Part shown: in pieces, positions 25,734-34,980 of the stretch
Layout of the letters: the number at the start of each line of letters is the position of its first letter
Position numbering within the stretch: the stretch's first letter is position 1
From: Curtobacterium sp. MCBD17_013
GTDB taxonomy: Bacteria > Actinomycetota > Actinomycetes > Actinomycetales > Microbacteriaceae
Direction of reading: 5' to 3'
Assembly (NCBI RefSeq): GCF_003234565.1
Contig: NZ_QKTU01000012.1
Coordinates: 22,779-86,778 of the forward strand
DNA: 64,000 nt
Notes under the pieces: model-generated
Told to the model about the DNA's origin: nothing
The model's input: only the letters and a program-made list of their open reading frames with translations
Databases searched by the model: none
Program-made: the position numbers and the translations under genes

Positions 25734-27257
25734 ATGGCCACCTTCGTCGACCACGTCACCCTGCACCTGACCGCGGGCAACGGCGGCAACGGCTGCGTCT
25801 CGGTCCGCCGCGAGAAGTTCAAGCCCCTCGCCGGGCCCGACGGCGGCAACGGCGGGAACGGCGGGGACATCGTCCTCGTCAGCGACCCGCAGGTCACGAC
25901 CCTGCTCGGGTACCACCGGTCGCCCCACCGCTCCAGCCGGAACGGACAGCCCGGCATGGGCGACATGCGCAGCGGCACGAGCGGCGAGGAGCTCGACCTC
26001 CCGGTGCCCGTCGGCACCGTCGTGTACGACGAGCGTGGCGAGCAGATCGCCGACATGGACCGCCCGGGGATGCGCGTCGTCGTCGCGCAGGGCGGCCAGG
26101 GTGGCCTCGGCAACGCCGCCCTCGCCACACCGAAGCGCAAGGCCCCCGGGTTCGCGCTCCTCGGGACGCTCGGCGAGACCGGGGACGTCCGGCTCGAACT
26201 CAAGACCGTGGCCGACGTCGCCCTGGTCGGGTTCCCGTCCGCGGGCAAGTCGAGCCTGATCGCCGCGATCTCCGCCGCCAAGCCGAAGATCGCCGACTAC
26301 CCCTTCACGACGCTCACCCCGAACCTCGGCGTCGTCGAGTCGGGATCGGTCCGGTTCACCGTCGCCGACGTCCCCGGCCTCATCGAGGGGGCGTCGGAGG
26401 GTCGCGGACTCGGCCTCGAGTTCCTCCGGCACGTCGAGCGGTGCAGCGCCCTGCTGCACGTGATCGACTGTGCGACGCTCGACCCCGGCCGTGACCCGAT
26501 CAGCGACCTCGACGTCATCCTCCGCGAACTCGAGCGGTACCCCGTGCCGGCCGGTCAGACACCGCTGCTCGAGCGTCCCCAGCTCGTCGCCCTCAACAAG
26601 ATCGACGTCCCCGACGCCCGCGAGCTCGCCGAGTTCGTGCGGCCGGAGCTCGAGTCGCGGGGCTACCGCGTGTTCGAGATCTCGACCGCGTCGCACGCTG
26701 GACTCCGTGAGCTGACCTTCGCCCTCGCGGACATCGTCGAGCAGGCCCGGGTCACGCAGGCCACCCAGCCCGAGCCCGAGCGGATCGTGCTCCGTCCCCG
26801 GGCGGTCGACCAGACCGAGTACACCGTCCGCGCCGAGGGTGGCGAGGAGCACCGGTTCTACCGGATCCGCGGGGCGAAGCCCGAGCGCTGGGTGCAGCAG
26901 ACGGACTTCGACAACGAGGAAGCCATCGGCTACCTGGCGGACCGACTCGCCAAGCTCGGCGTCGAGGACGACCTCTTCAAGGCCGGCGCGGTGGCCGGTT
27001 CGACCGTCGTGATCGGCGGGGACGGCGGCATGGTCTTCGACTGGGAGCCGACACTCACCTCGACCGCCGAGCTCATCACGAGCGCACGCGGCACGGACTC
27101 CCGCCTCGACCTCAACCCCCGCCCGACCCGCGGTCAGCGCCGTGCGGAGTACTTCGAGCGCATGGACGCCAAGGCCGAGGCGCGCGCCGAGCTCGAGCGC
27201 GAGCGCGTCGCCGGACTCTGGGCGGACGACGACGACACCGAGCCGGACGCCGACTGA
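25734..27257 (+). CDS. obgE: GTPase Obg/CgtA
   Basis: A 507-residue GTPase involved in ribosome assembly and stress control. The glycine-rich Obg fold is at 1-160 ([20 protein letters not shown], then [12 protein letters not shown]). The G domain has G1 [10 protein letters not shown]3 DVPGLIEGA and G4 NKID. An OCT domain follows ([20 protein letters not shown]), as in actinobacterial and Bacillus Obg. The C-terminal tail is acidic. ATG 25734 has GAGGA upstream. The place behind L21/L27 is highly conserved. It is followed by proB after 64 bases. Confidence 0.96.
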   Translation: MATFVDHVTLHLTAGNGGNGCVSVRREKFKPLAGPDGGNGGNGGDIVLVSDPQVTTLLGYHRSPHRSSRNGQPGMGDMRSGTSGEELDLPVPVGTVVYDERGEQIADMDRPGMRVVVAQGGQGGLGNAALATPKRKAPGFALLGTLGETGDVRLELKTVADVALVGFPSAGKSSLIAAISAAKPKIADYPFTTLTPNLGVVESGSVRFTVADVPGLIEGASEGRGLGLEFLRHVERCSALLHVIDCATLDPGRDPISDLDVILRELERYPVPAGQTPLLERPQLVALNKIDVPDARELAEFVRPELESRGYRVFEISTASHAGLRELTFALADIVEQARVTQATQPEPERIVLRPRAVDQTEYTVRAEGGEEHRFYRIRGAKPERWVQQTDFDNEEAIGYLADRLAKLGVEDDLFKAGAVAGSTVVIGGDGGMVFDWEPTLTSTAELITSARGTDSRLDLNPRPTRGQRRAEYFERMDAKAEARAELERERVAGLWADDDDTEPDAD

Positions 27258-27321
27258 CCGACCACGCCCGCCCCGAGCACCTGGCAGGACCACGACCCGA
27301 CACGACAGGAGTGCCGCAGCG

Positions 27322-28143
27322 ATGACCGACAGCACGACCACGCGCGCGGAGCCGACGCCCGTCCGGACCCGTGCCGACGTCCCGACCGCGCGCCGGATCG
27401 TCGTCAAGGTCGGCTCGTCCTCGATCAGCGGGGAGAACGCCGGGCAGATCGAACCCCTCGTCGACGCCCTCGCCGCCGCGCACGGCCGGGGCACCGAGGT
27501 CGTGCTCGTATCGTCGGGGGCGATCGCGACCGGGTTCCCGTACCTGGCGCTCGACGCCCGCCCCGACGACCTCGCGACGCAGCAGGCCGCCGCGGCCGTC
27601 GGGCAGAACGTCCTGGTGTACCGGTACCAGCGGAGCCTGCGCCGGTACGAGATCGTCGCCGGTCAGGTGCTCCTGACCGCCGGGGACCTGCAGAACCCCA
27701 CGCACCGGGTCAACGCGCAGCGGGCGATGGACCGCCTGCTCGCGCTCCGGATCCTGCCGATCGTCAACGAGAACGACACCGTCGCCACGCACGAGATCCG
27801 GTTCGGGGACAACGACCGGTTGGCCGCCCTCGTCGCGCGGTTGCTCCGTGCCGACGTCCTCGTCCTCCTCTCGGACGTCGACGCGCTCTACACGAAGCCG
27901 CCGGAGCAGCCCGGCGCCGAGCGGATCGCGGAGGTCCCGTTCGGTGACGACCTCGCCGGCGTCACGTTCGGTTCGGTCGGCGTCGCAGGCGTGGGGACGG
28001 GGGGCGCGGGGACGAAGGTCGCGGCCGCCCGCCTCGCGGCCGAGGCCGGCACGAGCGTCCTCGTCACCGCGACCGCGCTCGTCGACCGCGCGCTCACGGG
28101 TGACGCGATCGGGACCTGGTTCGCCGCCGGACCGCAGGCGTAG
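27322..28143 (+). CDS. proB: glutamate 5-kinase, short form without PUA domain
   Basis: A 273-residue enzyme that phosphorylates glutamate in the first step of proline synthesis. The amino acid kinase fold is complete: RRIVVKVGSSSIS for ATP, VLVSSGAIATG, the glutamate site NENDTVATHEIRFGDNDRLAALVA, and the C-terminal GTGGAGTKVAAARLA. The RNA-like PUA domain found at the C-terminus of the E. coli enzyme (367 residues) is absent; the stop follows the kinase fold directly. ATG 27322 is preceded by CAGGAG. It shares its direction with proA, but proA appears to have its own leaderless promoter. Confidence 0.93.
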   Translation: MTDSTTTRAEPTPVRTRADVPTARRIVVKVGSSSISGENAGQIEPLVDALAAAHGRGTEVVLVSSGAIATGFPYLALDARPDDLATQQAAAAVGQNVLVYRYQRSLRRYEIVAGQVLLTAGDLQNPTHRVNAQRAMDRLLALRILPIVNENDTVATHEIRFGDNDRLAALVARLLRADVLVLLSDVDALYTKPPEQPGAERIAEVPFGDDLAGVTFGSVGVAGVGTGGAGTKVAAARLAAEAGTSVLVTATALVDRALTGDAIGTWFAAGPQA

Positions 28144-28182
28144 CGCGGGTCGGTGGCACCGCCTCCCGTCGGTCGCCCCGTC

Positions 28183-28188
28183 TACAAT
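28183..28188 (+). promoter_or_regulatory. -10 element for leaderless proA transcript
   Basis: TACAAT is a near-perfect -10. It ends 6 bases before the proA ATG at 28195, so transcription would begin at or next to the A of ATG. No ribosome binding site is present, which fits a leaderless message. Confidence 0.7.
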
Positions 28189-28194
28189 CCGGGT

Positions 28195-29460
28195 ATGGCA
28201 ACCACCGCCGTCCACCCCACGCTCGTCGACAAGCTCGTCGCTGCGCGCGCGGCCTCACCGGCCCTCGTGACGGCGACCGCTGACGTCAAGAACGCCGCGC
28301 TCGGCGCGATCGCGGCGGCCGTGCGGTCGGCCACTGACGAGATCGTCGCGGCCAACGCCCGCGACCTCGAAGCGGGGGAGCAGGGCGGGCTCGCGCCGGG
28401 CCTCCTGGACCGCCTGCGGCTGGACCCCACGCGGATCGAGGCGCTGGCGTCCGCCGTCGAGCACGTCGCCACGCTGACCGACCCCGTCGGGCAGACCGTG
28501 CGCGGCTCGACCCTGCCGAACGGACTCCAGCTGACCGAGGTCCGCGTGCCGTTCGGGGTCGTCGGGGCGATCTACGAGGCACGGCCGAACGTCACCGTGG
28601 ACATCGCCAGCCTCGCGCTCAAGAGCGGCAACGCGGTCGTGCTCCGCGGCGGCTCGGCGGCCGCCCGGACGAACGCCGTGCTCGTCGAGCGCATCCAGGA
28701 CGCCGTGGCGACGGTGGGGCTGCCCGGCGCGCTCGTGCAGACCATCGACGAGTTCGGCCGCGACGGCGCGACGGAGCTCATGCGGGCGCGGGGGCTGGTC
28801 GACGTCCTCGTGCCTCGCGGCAGCGCCGGTCTCATCCAGACCGTCGTCACGGAGTCGCAGGTCCCGGTGATCGAGACCGGTGCGGGCGTCGTCCACGTGT
28901 TCCTGGACGCGTCGGCCCCCGAGGACTGGTCGGTCGACATCGTGCTCAACAGCAAGGTGCAGCGTCCGAGCGTCTGCAACGCCCTCGAGACGCTGCTCGT
29001 GCACCAGGACGCCGCACCGCGCCTCCTGCCCGTGGTGGCGGCGCGCCTCCTGGAGGCGGGGGTCACCCTGCGCGGTGACGACGCGACCCGCGCGCTCGTC
29101 CCGCAGGCGGTCCCCGTGACCGAGGAGGACTGGGGCACTGAATCGATGGCGCTCGACCTGTCCGTCCGGGTCGTGCCCGACCTCGACGCCGCGATCGCGC
29201 ACATCGGCCGGTGGTCCACCCAGCACACGGAGTCGATCGTCACGAACGACCTCCGCAACGCGGACCGGTTCCTCGCCGAGGTCGATTCCGCAGTCGTCAT
29301 GGTGAACGCCTCCACGCGGTTCACCGACGGCGGTGAGTTCGGGTTCGGGGCCGAGGTCGGGATCTCGACGCAGAAGCTGCACGCGCGAGGGCCGATGGGG
29401 CTGCCGGAGCTCACGAGCACGAAGTGGATCGTGCGCGGACACGGTCAGGTGCGCGGCTAG
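28195..29460 (+). CDS. proA: glutamate-5-semialdehyde dehydrogenase (gamma-glutamyl phosphate reductase)
   Basis: A 421-residue NADPH-dependent enzyme that reduces gamma-glutamyl phosphate in proline synthesis. It matches the ProA family from [21 protein letters not shown] through [11 protein letters not shown], and the catalytic cysteine is in [16 protein letters not shown]. The C-terminal end [14 protein letters not shown] is as expected. ATG 28195 is used because it begins 6 bases after a TACAAT -10, matching a leaderless transcript; upstream in-frame codons belong to the promoter. The stop overlaps a -10-like TAGACT that may drive the next gene. Confidence 0.95.
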   Translation: MATTAVHPTLVDKLVAARAASPALVTATADVKNAALGAIAAAVRSATDEIVAANARDLEAGEQGGLAPGLLDRLRLDPTRIEALASAVEHVATLTDPVGQTVRGSTLPNGLQLTEVRVPFGVVGAIYEARPNVTVDIASLALKSGNAVVLRGGSAAARTNAVLVERIQDAVATVGLPGALVQTIDEFGRDGATELMRARGLVDVLVPRGSAGLIQTVVTESQVPVIETGAGVVHVFLDASAPEDWSVDIVLNSKVQRPSVCNALETLLVHQDAAPRLLPVVAARLLEAGVTLRGDDATRALVPQAVPVTEEDWGTESMALDLSVRVVPDLDAAIAHIGRWSTQHTESIVTNDLRNADRFLAEVDSAVVMVNASTRFTDGGEFGFGAEVGISTQKLHARGPMGLPELTSTKWIVRGHGQVRG

Positions 29461-29508
29461 ACTGGGGCGCGGCCACCGCCACACCCCATCGGAATGATCG
29501 GAGCGCCC

Positions 29509-29715
29509 ATGATCCACCTGCTGCTCGCTGCCGGAGAACCCACCACGGCCGAGGTGCCCCGGTTCATCTTCCCGCTCGGTGCGGCCGCGGTGTTCACGTT
29601 CCTCGGGTTCGTGACCTGGAGCTTCCGCGACGTCGCCTACCGGCACAGCCACAAGTTCGACGCCACCCGGACCGACGAGACCGGCGTCGACGAGTTCGGC
29701 CACACGAAGATCTGA
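29509..29715 (+). CDS. small membrane protein of unknown function
   Basis: A 68-residue protein with one strong membrane helix ([20 protein letters not shown]) and a polar C-terminal tail rich in His and Asp ([12 protein letters not shown] to [10 protein letters not shown]). ATG 29509 has GGAG 6 bases upstream; an earlier in-frame ATG at 29494 would add five residues but has no ribosome site. It lies 11 bases ahead of nadD and is likely cotranscribed with it. Possible promoter: TAGACT at the proA stop (29458-29463). Small proteins of this shape are common before nadD in related genomes as far as I know, without known function. Confidence 0.75.
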   Translation: MIHLLLAAGEPTTAEVPRFIFPLGAAAVFTFLGFVTWSFRDVAYRHSHKFDATRTDETGVDEFGHTKI

Positions 29716-29726
29716 CCCGCCGCCCG

Positions 29727-30326
29727 ATGCTCGAGAGCACCGGTCGGCCGCGCATCGGTGTGATGGGCGGCACGTTCGACCCGATCCACCATGGTCACCT
29801 CGTGGCAGCGAGCGAGGTCGCGTCCTCGTTCGGTCTCGACGAGGTCGTGTTCGTCCCGACCGGCCAGCCCTACATGAAGTCCGACGTGTCGGACGCGGAG
29901 CACCGGTACCTCATGACGGTGATCGCCACCGCGTCCAACCCGATGTTCACGGTGAGCCGTGTCGACATCGACCGCCCCGGCCCCACGTACACGATCGACA
30001 CCCTCCGTGACCTCCGCGACCAACGACCGGACGCCCAGTTCGTGTTCATCTCGGGCGCCGACGCCGTGGCCCAGATCCTCGACTGGAAGGACCACTCCGA
30101 ACTCTGGGACCTCGCCCACTTCGTTGCTGTGACTCGGCCGGGACATGACCTGACCGTCACCGGATTGCCGGAGCGGGACGTAAGCTTGCTCGAGGTACCG
30201 GCACTGGCGATCTCGTCGACCGACTGCCGAAGCCGCGTGGGCCGAGGACATCCCGTGTGGTACTTGGTCCCGGACGGCGTCGTCCAGTACATCACCAAGC
30301 ACCATCTGTATCGGAGCGTCGCATGA
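29727..30326 (+). CDS. nadD: nicotinate-nucleotide adenylyltransferase
   Basis: A 199-residue nucleotidyltransferase that makes deamido-NAD from nicotinate mononucleotide and ATP. The signature is complete: [18 protein letters not shown] (GxFxPxHxGH type) at the N-terminus, and [10 protein letters not shown] (the ISSTxIR motif with Cys-Arg) near the C-terminus. ATG 29727 allows the short REG before the core strand; no strong ribosome site is visible. It is coupled by a 4-base overlap (ATGA) to the next gene. Confidence 0.95.
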   Translation: MLESTGRPRIGVMGGTFDPIHHGHLVAASEVASSFGLDEVVFVPTGQPYMKSDVSDAEHRYLMTVIATASNPMFTVSRVDIDRPGPTYTIDTLRDLRDQRPDAQFVFISGADAVAQILDWKDHSELWDLAHFVAVTRPGHDLTVTGLPERDVSLLEVPALAISSTDCRSRVGRGHPVWYLVPDGVVQYITKHHLYRSVA

Positions 30327-31930
30327 GTTCGTCCGACTCGCAGCCGCCCCTCACGCGGCGTCAGGCCCGAGAGCGCGAGCGTGCCGCCGAGACCGGTGCT
30401 CAGCCCGTGACGCCGGAGGCCGCCGTGGCCGCCGGCGTTCCCGCATCCGTCGCGTCTGCGGCCGATGGCCCGCGCAGCGTCGCGGTACCCTCGGCACCGC
30501 CCGCCGCCCCGACCGACCTGCCGCGCCGGCGTCCGGGTTCGCACGTCGCTCCCGCCGCGTCGGCACCAGCACAGGCCGCCGCGGTGCCGGTGCGGGGTGG
30601 TGTCGCCGATCAGGGCGCCGCGGAGCCCACGCAGCGCGCAGCCGTCCAACCGTCCCGCGCCGCTGACGCCGCCCCGCCCGCATCGGCCACCGAGATCGTC
30701 CCCGGCACCGGCATGACGCGGCGTCAGCTCCGCGCCCTGCGTGAGGCCGAGCAGCACCGTGACCAGGCACCCGTCCCGCTCCGGACGCCGTCACCCCAGT
30801 CGTCCGACCGCACCGTGGCGGACGTCCTCGGCGACGTCGCCGCGCTCGAGGGCCAGCGCATCGCCGCGGAGCACGACGAGCCCGCGCCGGACGCCGCGAT
30901 CCTCCACCAGGCGACCGAGGCGGACGGTTCGCCCGACGCCATCGAGCCGCTCTCGGACGCCGTCGCCCACAGCGACGAGCCGCGGGTGCACCGGTCGACC
31001 TGGGCGCCGCCGGCACCGGAGCCCGACGCCCCGCTCCCCGAGGCCGAGCCGATCGTCGACATCGTCCCGGCCGGGGACGCCGGTGCGGTGCATGACGACG
31101 AGGCTGCGGGTGGTGACGACGCTGCCCGTGGCGACCGCGCTGAGCGTGGTGCCGGTGACGTCCCGGATGCCCGTGACGCCGGGGCAACGCGCCCGCGGTC
31201 CGCGTCCGGTGCCGCCGAGGGCATCGACGCGAGCACCGACGACGTGCTCGATCCGGCCCTCCCGGCGGCCTCGACGCCGAACGTGTTCCCCCTCGACCTC
31301 TCGGACGTGGCCGGATCGCCCGCCGCGCCCACCGCGGCCGACGCTCGTACGGAAGAACGGCGTCCGGCGTCACCCGCTTCGGCGGGTCGGGCCCGTCCCG
31401 CTGCCGCGCGTGGAGGAGCGACCCCGGAGCCGCCGGCCACGACCGGCACCATCGCGACGCCGACGGGCCACTGGTCCCGCCAGGCCGAGGCCGCGGACGA
31501 GCACCTGCACGATCCCCAGACCGGGCAGTCGCGGGCGACGCAGACGCAGACGAACGCGCTGATCCTGCCGAACTCGGCGCTCAGCGACGTCACGGGTGCC
31601 CTCAACGCCACGGGCGAGGTCATCATCACCGGGTCGATCGACCTGCCGAAGACCCTCGCCGCCACCGGGGCGCACACCCCGCACATCGACGGCGTCGAGG
31701 TCGATCGACTGCTCGAGCAGCACGACGCCGAGACCGCGACGAACGACGCGGTCCCCGTCCGGGCGAGCCGCGCGGTGTCGAGCCACACGTCGACCCGTGC
31801 GGTCGTGCTCGCCGCGGCGAAGCCGAAGCAGTCGCGGATGCCGACCGTGCTCGCGTACTCCGCGGCGAGCGTCGGGGTGGCCGGGGTCATCGCCGTCGTC
31901 GTGGCGATGTTCTCGCTCGGCGTCTTCTGA
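30323..31930 (+). CDS. large disordered protein with one C-terminal membrane helix
   Basis: A 535-residue protein that I do not recognise. Residues 1-500 are Ala/Pro/Asp/Glu-rich and almost certainly disordered. Two short basic motifs, [11 protein letters not shown] and [13 protein letters not shown], are repeated in the N-terminal third. A single helix ([22 protein letters not shown]) lies at the very end, so the bulk should be cytoplasmic if tail-anchored. A central segment ([32 protein letters not shown]) looks folded and could be conserved. The ATG overlaps the nadD stop by 4 bases. It sits between nadD and rsfS, an unusual insertion in that gene pair. Confidence 0.7.
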   Translation: MSSSDSQPPLTRRQARERERAAETGAQPVTPEAAVAAGVPASVASAADGPRSVAVPSAPPAAPTDLPRRRPGSHVAPAASAPAQAAAVPVRGGVADQGAAEPTQRAAVQPSRAADAAPPASATEIVPGTGMTRRQLRALREAEQHRDQAPVPLRTPSPQSSDRTVADVLGDVAALEGQRIAAEHDEPAPDAAILHQATEADGSPDAIEPLSDAVAHSDEPRVHRSTWAPPAPEPDAPLPEAEPIVDIVPAGDAGAVHDDEAAGGDDAARGDRAERGAGDVPDARDAGATRPRSASGAAEGIDASTDDVLDPALPAASTPNVFPLDLSDVAGSPAAPTAADARTEERRPASPASAGRARPAAARGGATPEPPATTGTIATPTGHWSRQAEAADEHLHDPQTGQSRATQTQTNALILPNSALSDVTGALNATGEVIITGSIDLPKTLAATGAHTPHIDGVEVDRLLEQHDAETATNDAVPVRASRAVSSHTSTRAVVLAAAKPKQSRMPTVLAYSAASVGVAGVIAVVVAMFSLGVF

Positions 31931-32059
31931 GCCGGGCCACCGGCGGGCGTTCGCTCTCCGCGGGAGCCGAGTCGGGCCTCCAGGCTGGTCCGTGTCGGAG
32001 GTGTCGCTTATGATCGACGGCATCGACGCCCACCCGGCGTCGAACGACCGAAGGAATCC

Positions 32060-32428
32060 GTGACCGCTTCCCCCCGAGCCCTCGAACTCACCCAGATCGC
32101 TGCCGCCGCGGCGGACGACAAGCAGGCCGAGGACCTCGTCGCCCTCGACGTGACGGGTCCGCTCCCACTGACCGACGTGTTCCTCCTGGCGAGTGGCCGG
32201 AACGAGCGCAACGTCCTCGCCATCGCGGACGAGGTCGAGGACCGCATGCTCCAGGCCGGTGCCAAGCCGCTCCGGCGCGAGGGGCGGAGCGAGGGTCGAT
32301 GGGTCCTCCTGGACTTCGGCGACGTCGTCGTGCACGTCTTCCACGACGAGGACCGCCAGTACTACTCGCTCGAGCGCCTGTGGTCCGACTGCCCGAGCAT
32401 CCCGCTCGAGGTCCCCGTCACCCACTGA
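32060..32428 (+). CDS. rsfS: ribosome silencing factor RsfS
   Basis: A 122-residue RsfS/YbeB/iojap protein that binds L14 and blocks subunit joining when nutrients are scarce. ALELTQIAAAAADDKQAEDLVALDV, LTDVFLLASGRNERNVLAIADEVED, and the strong signature WVLLDFGDVVVHVFHDEDRQYYSLERLW are all present. GTG 32060 has AAGGAA upstream, and TATGAT at 32009-32014 is a possible -10. It normally follows nadD; here the large disordered protein gene intervenes. Confidence 0.95.
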   Translation: MTASPRALELTQIAAAAADDKQAEDLVALDVTGPLPLTDVFLLASGRNERNVLAIADEVEDRMLQAGAKPLRREGRSEGRWVLLDFGDVVVHVFHDEDRQYYSLERLWSDCPSIPLEVPVTH

Positions 32429-32497
32429 CCGTGGTCGGGCGGCCCTCGCAGATGGTGTACGCTTGACTGGTTGCTTCCGCACGGGGGCAACCGACCT

Positions 32498-32573
32498 GGG
32501 TCTGTGGCGCAGCTGGTAGCGCACCTGCATGGCATGCAGGGGGTCAGGGGTTCGAGTCCCCTCAGATCCACCA
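32498..32573 (+). tRNA. tRNA-Ala (anticodon GGC)
   Basis: A 76-nt cloverleaf: acceptor GGGTCTG pairs with CAGATCC (one G-U), followed by discriminator A and an encoded CCA. The anticodon stem CCTGC/GCAGG encloses loop ATGGCAT, giving anticodon GGC. The T arm contains GGTTCGAGTCC. A -10-like TACGCT at 32459-32464 and a short GGTTGC/GCAACC hairpin precede it. A strong terminator follows directly. I see no duplication of its 3' end nearby that would suggest an integrated element. Confidence 0.97.
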
Positions 32574-32575
32574 TC

Positions 32576-32611
32576 ACGACGAAGGCCCCGCTCCGGTGGG
32601 GCCTTCGTCGT
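32576..32611. terminator. hairpin terminator after tRNA-Ala
   Basis: A perfect 14-bp stem (ACGACGAAGGCCCC with GGGGCCTTCGTCGT) and an 8-base loop, starting 3 bases after the tRNA CCA end. Confidence 0.9.
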
Positions 32612-32677
32612 CGAGCGGGCCGTCGCTGGTCGCGATCTCGGCCGGCGGTTCGGCGGGACACCGATAGCCTGGTCGGC

Positions 32678-33637
32678 ATGAGCGCATCGCCGCGCACCGC
32701 GGACACCTCCAGTCAGCCCCTGTCGGGGACCGAATGCTCGATCAGCGCGGGGCCGTACACGGCCACGATCGCGTCGATCGGGGCGACGCTCCGGAGCCTC
32801 CGGTACGACGGCCGTGACGTCGTCGTGCCGTTCGACGCGGACGAGGTCCGTCCGGTGTTCCGCGGCGCCGTGCTCGCGCCGTGGCCCAACCGCGTCGTGG
32901 ACGGCCGGTACTCGTTCGCGGGGCAGGACCACCTGCTCGCCCTGTCCGAGCCGGAGCGTGGCCACGCGTTGCACGGCCTCGTCGCGTGGGCCGACTTCGC
33001 CGTGGCTGAACGGGCCGACGACCGGGTGGTCCTCACCACCACCATCCCCGCGCAGCTCGGGTACCCGTTCCGGGTCGAGGTCGCGGTCACCCACCAGGTC
33101 GACGAGCAGGGCCTGCACACGACGATCACGGGGACGAACACCGGCCCCGACGCGGCGCCCTGGGGGACCGGGCCGCACCCGTACCTCGTCGCAGGCCCCG
33201 GGCACGTCGACGACTGGACCCTGCACCTGCCGGCGCAGCAGGTGCTCGAGGTGACGCCGGACCGACTGGTCCCGACGGCGTTGTCCCCGGTGGCGGACGT
33301 CGACGACGGTGTGTTCGACCTCCGGGTGCCGGAGCGGATCGGCTCGCGGTTCATCGACCATGCCTTCACCGGGTTCGACCGTGACGCGGACGGCACGGCG
33401 ACCGTGCGGGTGACCGCCGCCGACGGCTCTGGCGTGCGGATGACCTTCGGCCCGGAGTGCCCCTGGGTGCAGGTGCACACCGCGGACCACGTCGTGCCCG
33501 AGTACCACCGTGTCGGCCTGGCGGTCGAACCGATGACCTGCGCCCCGGATGCGTTCAATGCCGGAGCCGAGCGGGGCCTCCTGGTCGTCGAACCGGGGGA
33601 GTCGGCCACGGCCTCCTGGACGATCACCGCGGTCTGA
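32678..33637 (+). CDS. aldose 1-epimerase (mutarotase) family protein
   Basis: A 319-residue galactose-mutarotase-like sugar epimerase. The fold's catalytic histidines fit GHALHGLV and GTGPHPYL, and the base Glu fits VGLAVEPMTCAPDAFN. RGAVLAPWPNRVVDGRYSFAG is a typical early block. It would interconvert sugar anomers in the cytoplasm, but many family members act on other sugars or sugar phosphates. ATG 32678 follows a -10-like TAGCCT (32665-32670) by 7 bases and has no ribosome site, suggesting a leaderless message. It stands alone, between the tRNA and the SOS mutasome. Confidence 0.9.
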   Translation: MSASPRTADTSSQPLSGTECSISAGPYTATIASIGATLRSLRYDGRDVVVPFDADEVRPVFRGAVLAPWPNRVVDGRYSFAGQDHLLALSEPERGHALHGLVAWADFAVAERADDRVVLTTTIPAQLGYPFRVEVAVTHQVDEQGLHTTITGTNTGPDAAPWGTGPHPYLVAGPGHVDDWTLHLPAQQVLEVTPDRLVPTALSPVADVDDGVFDLRVPERIGSRFIDHAFTGFDRDADGTATVRVTAADGSGVRMTFGPECPWVQVHTADHVVPEYHRVGLAVEPMTCAPDAFNAGAERGLLVVEPGESATASWTITAV

Positions 33638-33702
33638 CCGGGCGCGGAGGCGCCACGGCGACTCCGTTGGCGTGTCGTGGACGAGCGACGTACACTGCCG
33701 AT

Positions 33703-33718
33703 TCGAACATGTGTTCGA
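33703..33718. promoter_or_regulatory. LexA (SOS) box ahead of the DUF6504-like gene
   Basis: TCGAACATGTGTTCGA is a perfect match to the actinobacterial/Bacillus-type SOS box TCGAAC-N4-GTTCGA. A promoter TTGGCG (33667-33672) and TACACT (33691-33696) puts the start of transcription at or in the box, so LexA would block initiation until DNA damage. Confidence 0.93.
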
Positions 33719-33731
33719 TGATCGGGAGGCG

Positions 33732-34043
33732 GTGGTCGCGGTGCCGGTGCGCGAGGCGCGAGTGGTGCGGGTGGGCACGACGGCGGCTGGCGTGCCCCGA
33801 GATCTCCTGTGGGACGGTGTCCGCTACCACGTGACCGACCGGCCGACCCGGTGGCGGGGCCGCCCGGACGAGTGGGACTTCGGACCGGGCGGCGGGGATG
33901 ACGGTGCCCGCGATGCCCGGAACGACGGGCTTCCCGCGCTGTGGCGGTTCCAGGCCACGCCGCTCGACGCCGACGCGCCGAGCGTCGTCGTCGACGTCAT
34001 CGGGACCGGTGGGGGCTGGGTGCTCCTCGGCGTCGTCCGGTAG
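33732..34043 (+). CDS. DUF6504-like protein of the SOS mutasome locus
   Basis: A protein of about 103 residues with DGVRYHVTDRPTRWRGRPDEWDF followed by a Trp/Arg strand (PALWRFQATPL) and a final VDVIGTGGGWVLLGVV. This resembles the small DUF6504 proteins I know from next to imuB/dnaE2 in actinobacteria, although the match is from memory. The start is unsettled: GGGAGG at 33724-33729 lies 2 bases before GTG 33732 and 11 before GTG 33741; both would work. It has its own LexA box, so it should be induced with imuA-imuB-dnaE2, from which it is separated by 97 bases. No catalytic motif is visible; an accessory role in translesion synthesis is inference. Confidence 0.6.
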   Translation: MVAVPVREARVVRVGTTAAGVPRDLLWDGVRYHVTDRPTRWRGRPDEWDFGPGGGDDGARDARNDGLPALWRFQATPLDADAPSVVVDVIGTGGGWVLLGVVR

Positions 34044-34114
34044 CGGGGCCGTGTCCACCGTCGTGCCGACGACGATCCGGCGTCCACAGCGGATGTCGGA
34101 CCCGGTTGACATGA

Positions 34115-34130
34115 TCGAACACATGTTCGA
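34115..34130. promoter_or_regulatory. LexA (SOS) box inside the imuA promoter
   Basis: TCGAACACATGTTCGA, a perfect box, lies between and over the promoter elements TTGACA (34106-34111) and GAACAT (34129-34134, 17 bases apart). Six bases later the ATG at 34141 begins, so repression and a leaderless start are packed in under 40 bases. Confidence 0.95.
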
Positions 34131-34140
34131 ACATGGGGCG

Positions 34141-34980
34141 ATGCAGACGGCGGCGGCTCTCCTCGGAGAGCGGGGCGATCGGACACCGGCACCCGGTGCC
34201 CATGGTGCACGCGCGGTCCGACAACCGGACCACGTGGCCGAGGCGCGGGCGGCGCTGGAGCGCATCACGAGCCTCCGCTCCCGGATCGCGGACATGGAGG
34301 ACACGCGGATCGACACCGGTGCGCTCCCGACGTCGCCTGCGCTCGCGCCGCTCCTACCGGGTGGCGCACTCCGGTCGGGGGCGGCCTACAGCGTGCACGA
34401 GTCGGTGCTGCTGGCGATGACCATGCTCCAGGCGGCGTCGGCGTCCGGCGCATGGTGCGCCGTGGTCGGTGTGCCGTCCTTCGGGGTCGAGGCCGCCGCG
34501 GCCTCCGGGATCGACCTGGAGCGGCTCGTGCTCGTGCCCGACCCGGGCGACCAGTGGCTGACGGTCACCGCGGCGCTGGCCGACGTCGCGACGATCGTGC
34601 TGACCCGACCGCTCGGGCGCGTCACCCCGGGCGACGTCGCTCGCCTCGGGGCACGGCTCCGGCAGCGGGGTGCCGCCCTCGTCGCGCTCGGCAGCTGGCC
34701 CGGTGCCGAGGCCTCGCTCCGGGTCACCGACTCCTCGTGGCAGGGCATCGGACGCGGGTTCGGGTACCTGTCGGAACGGCGGGCAACGGTCGTGGCGACC
34801 ACTCGGGCCGGCGCTGGACGCCCACGCAGCGCCGAACTCCTGCTCCCCGCAGCGGACGGGACGGTCCAGCCGTCGGTGTCGGCGACCGCGAGCGGTGATC
34901 CGACCGGCACCCGGTCCCCGGTGGTCGTCACGACGGCCGGCGGAGACCGGGGAGCGCGTCCCGTGGCGGTGGCGTCGTGA
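34141..34980 (+). CDS. imuA: ImuA-like mutasome protein (RecA-related)
   Basis: A 279-residue protein at the ImuA/SulA position of the damage-induced mutasome. It has the diverged RecA-like layout (ALLPGGALRSGAAYSVHESVLLAMTMLQAA, then DQWLTVTAALADVATIVLTRPLG) but no standard Walker A (GxxxxGKT), so ATP binding is doubtful, as in mycobacterial ImuA'. ATG 34141 is chosen because it lies 6 bases after the -10; an in-frame ATG at 34123 inside the LexA box is less likely. The TGA overlaps the imuB GTG by 4 bases. Its role would be to connect ImuB, DnaE2 and RecA at lesions. Confidence 0.85.
   Translation: MQTAAALLGERGDRTPAPGAHGARAVRQPDHVAEARAALERITSLRSRIADMEDTRIDTGALPTSPALAPLLPGGALRSGAAYSVHESVLLAMTMLQAASASGAWCAVVGVPSFGVEAAAASGIDLERLVLVPDPGDQWLTVTAALADVATIVLTRPLGRVTPGDVARLGARLRQRGAALVALGSWPGAEASLRVTDSSWQGIGRGFGYLSERRATVVATTRAGAGRPRSAELLLPAADGTVQPSVSATASGDPTGTRSPVVVTTAGGDRGARPVAVAS

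Noticed and set aside
32498..32573. tRNA-Ala as an integration site of a mobile element
   Set aside because: No integrase gene and no duplicate of the tRNA 3' end were noticed in the window.
33718..33760. ATG at 33718 as start of the DUF6504-like gene
   Set aside because: It is not in the frame of that gene; GTG at 33732 or 33741 is in frame and close to GGGAGG.
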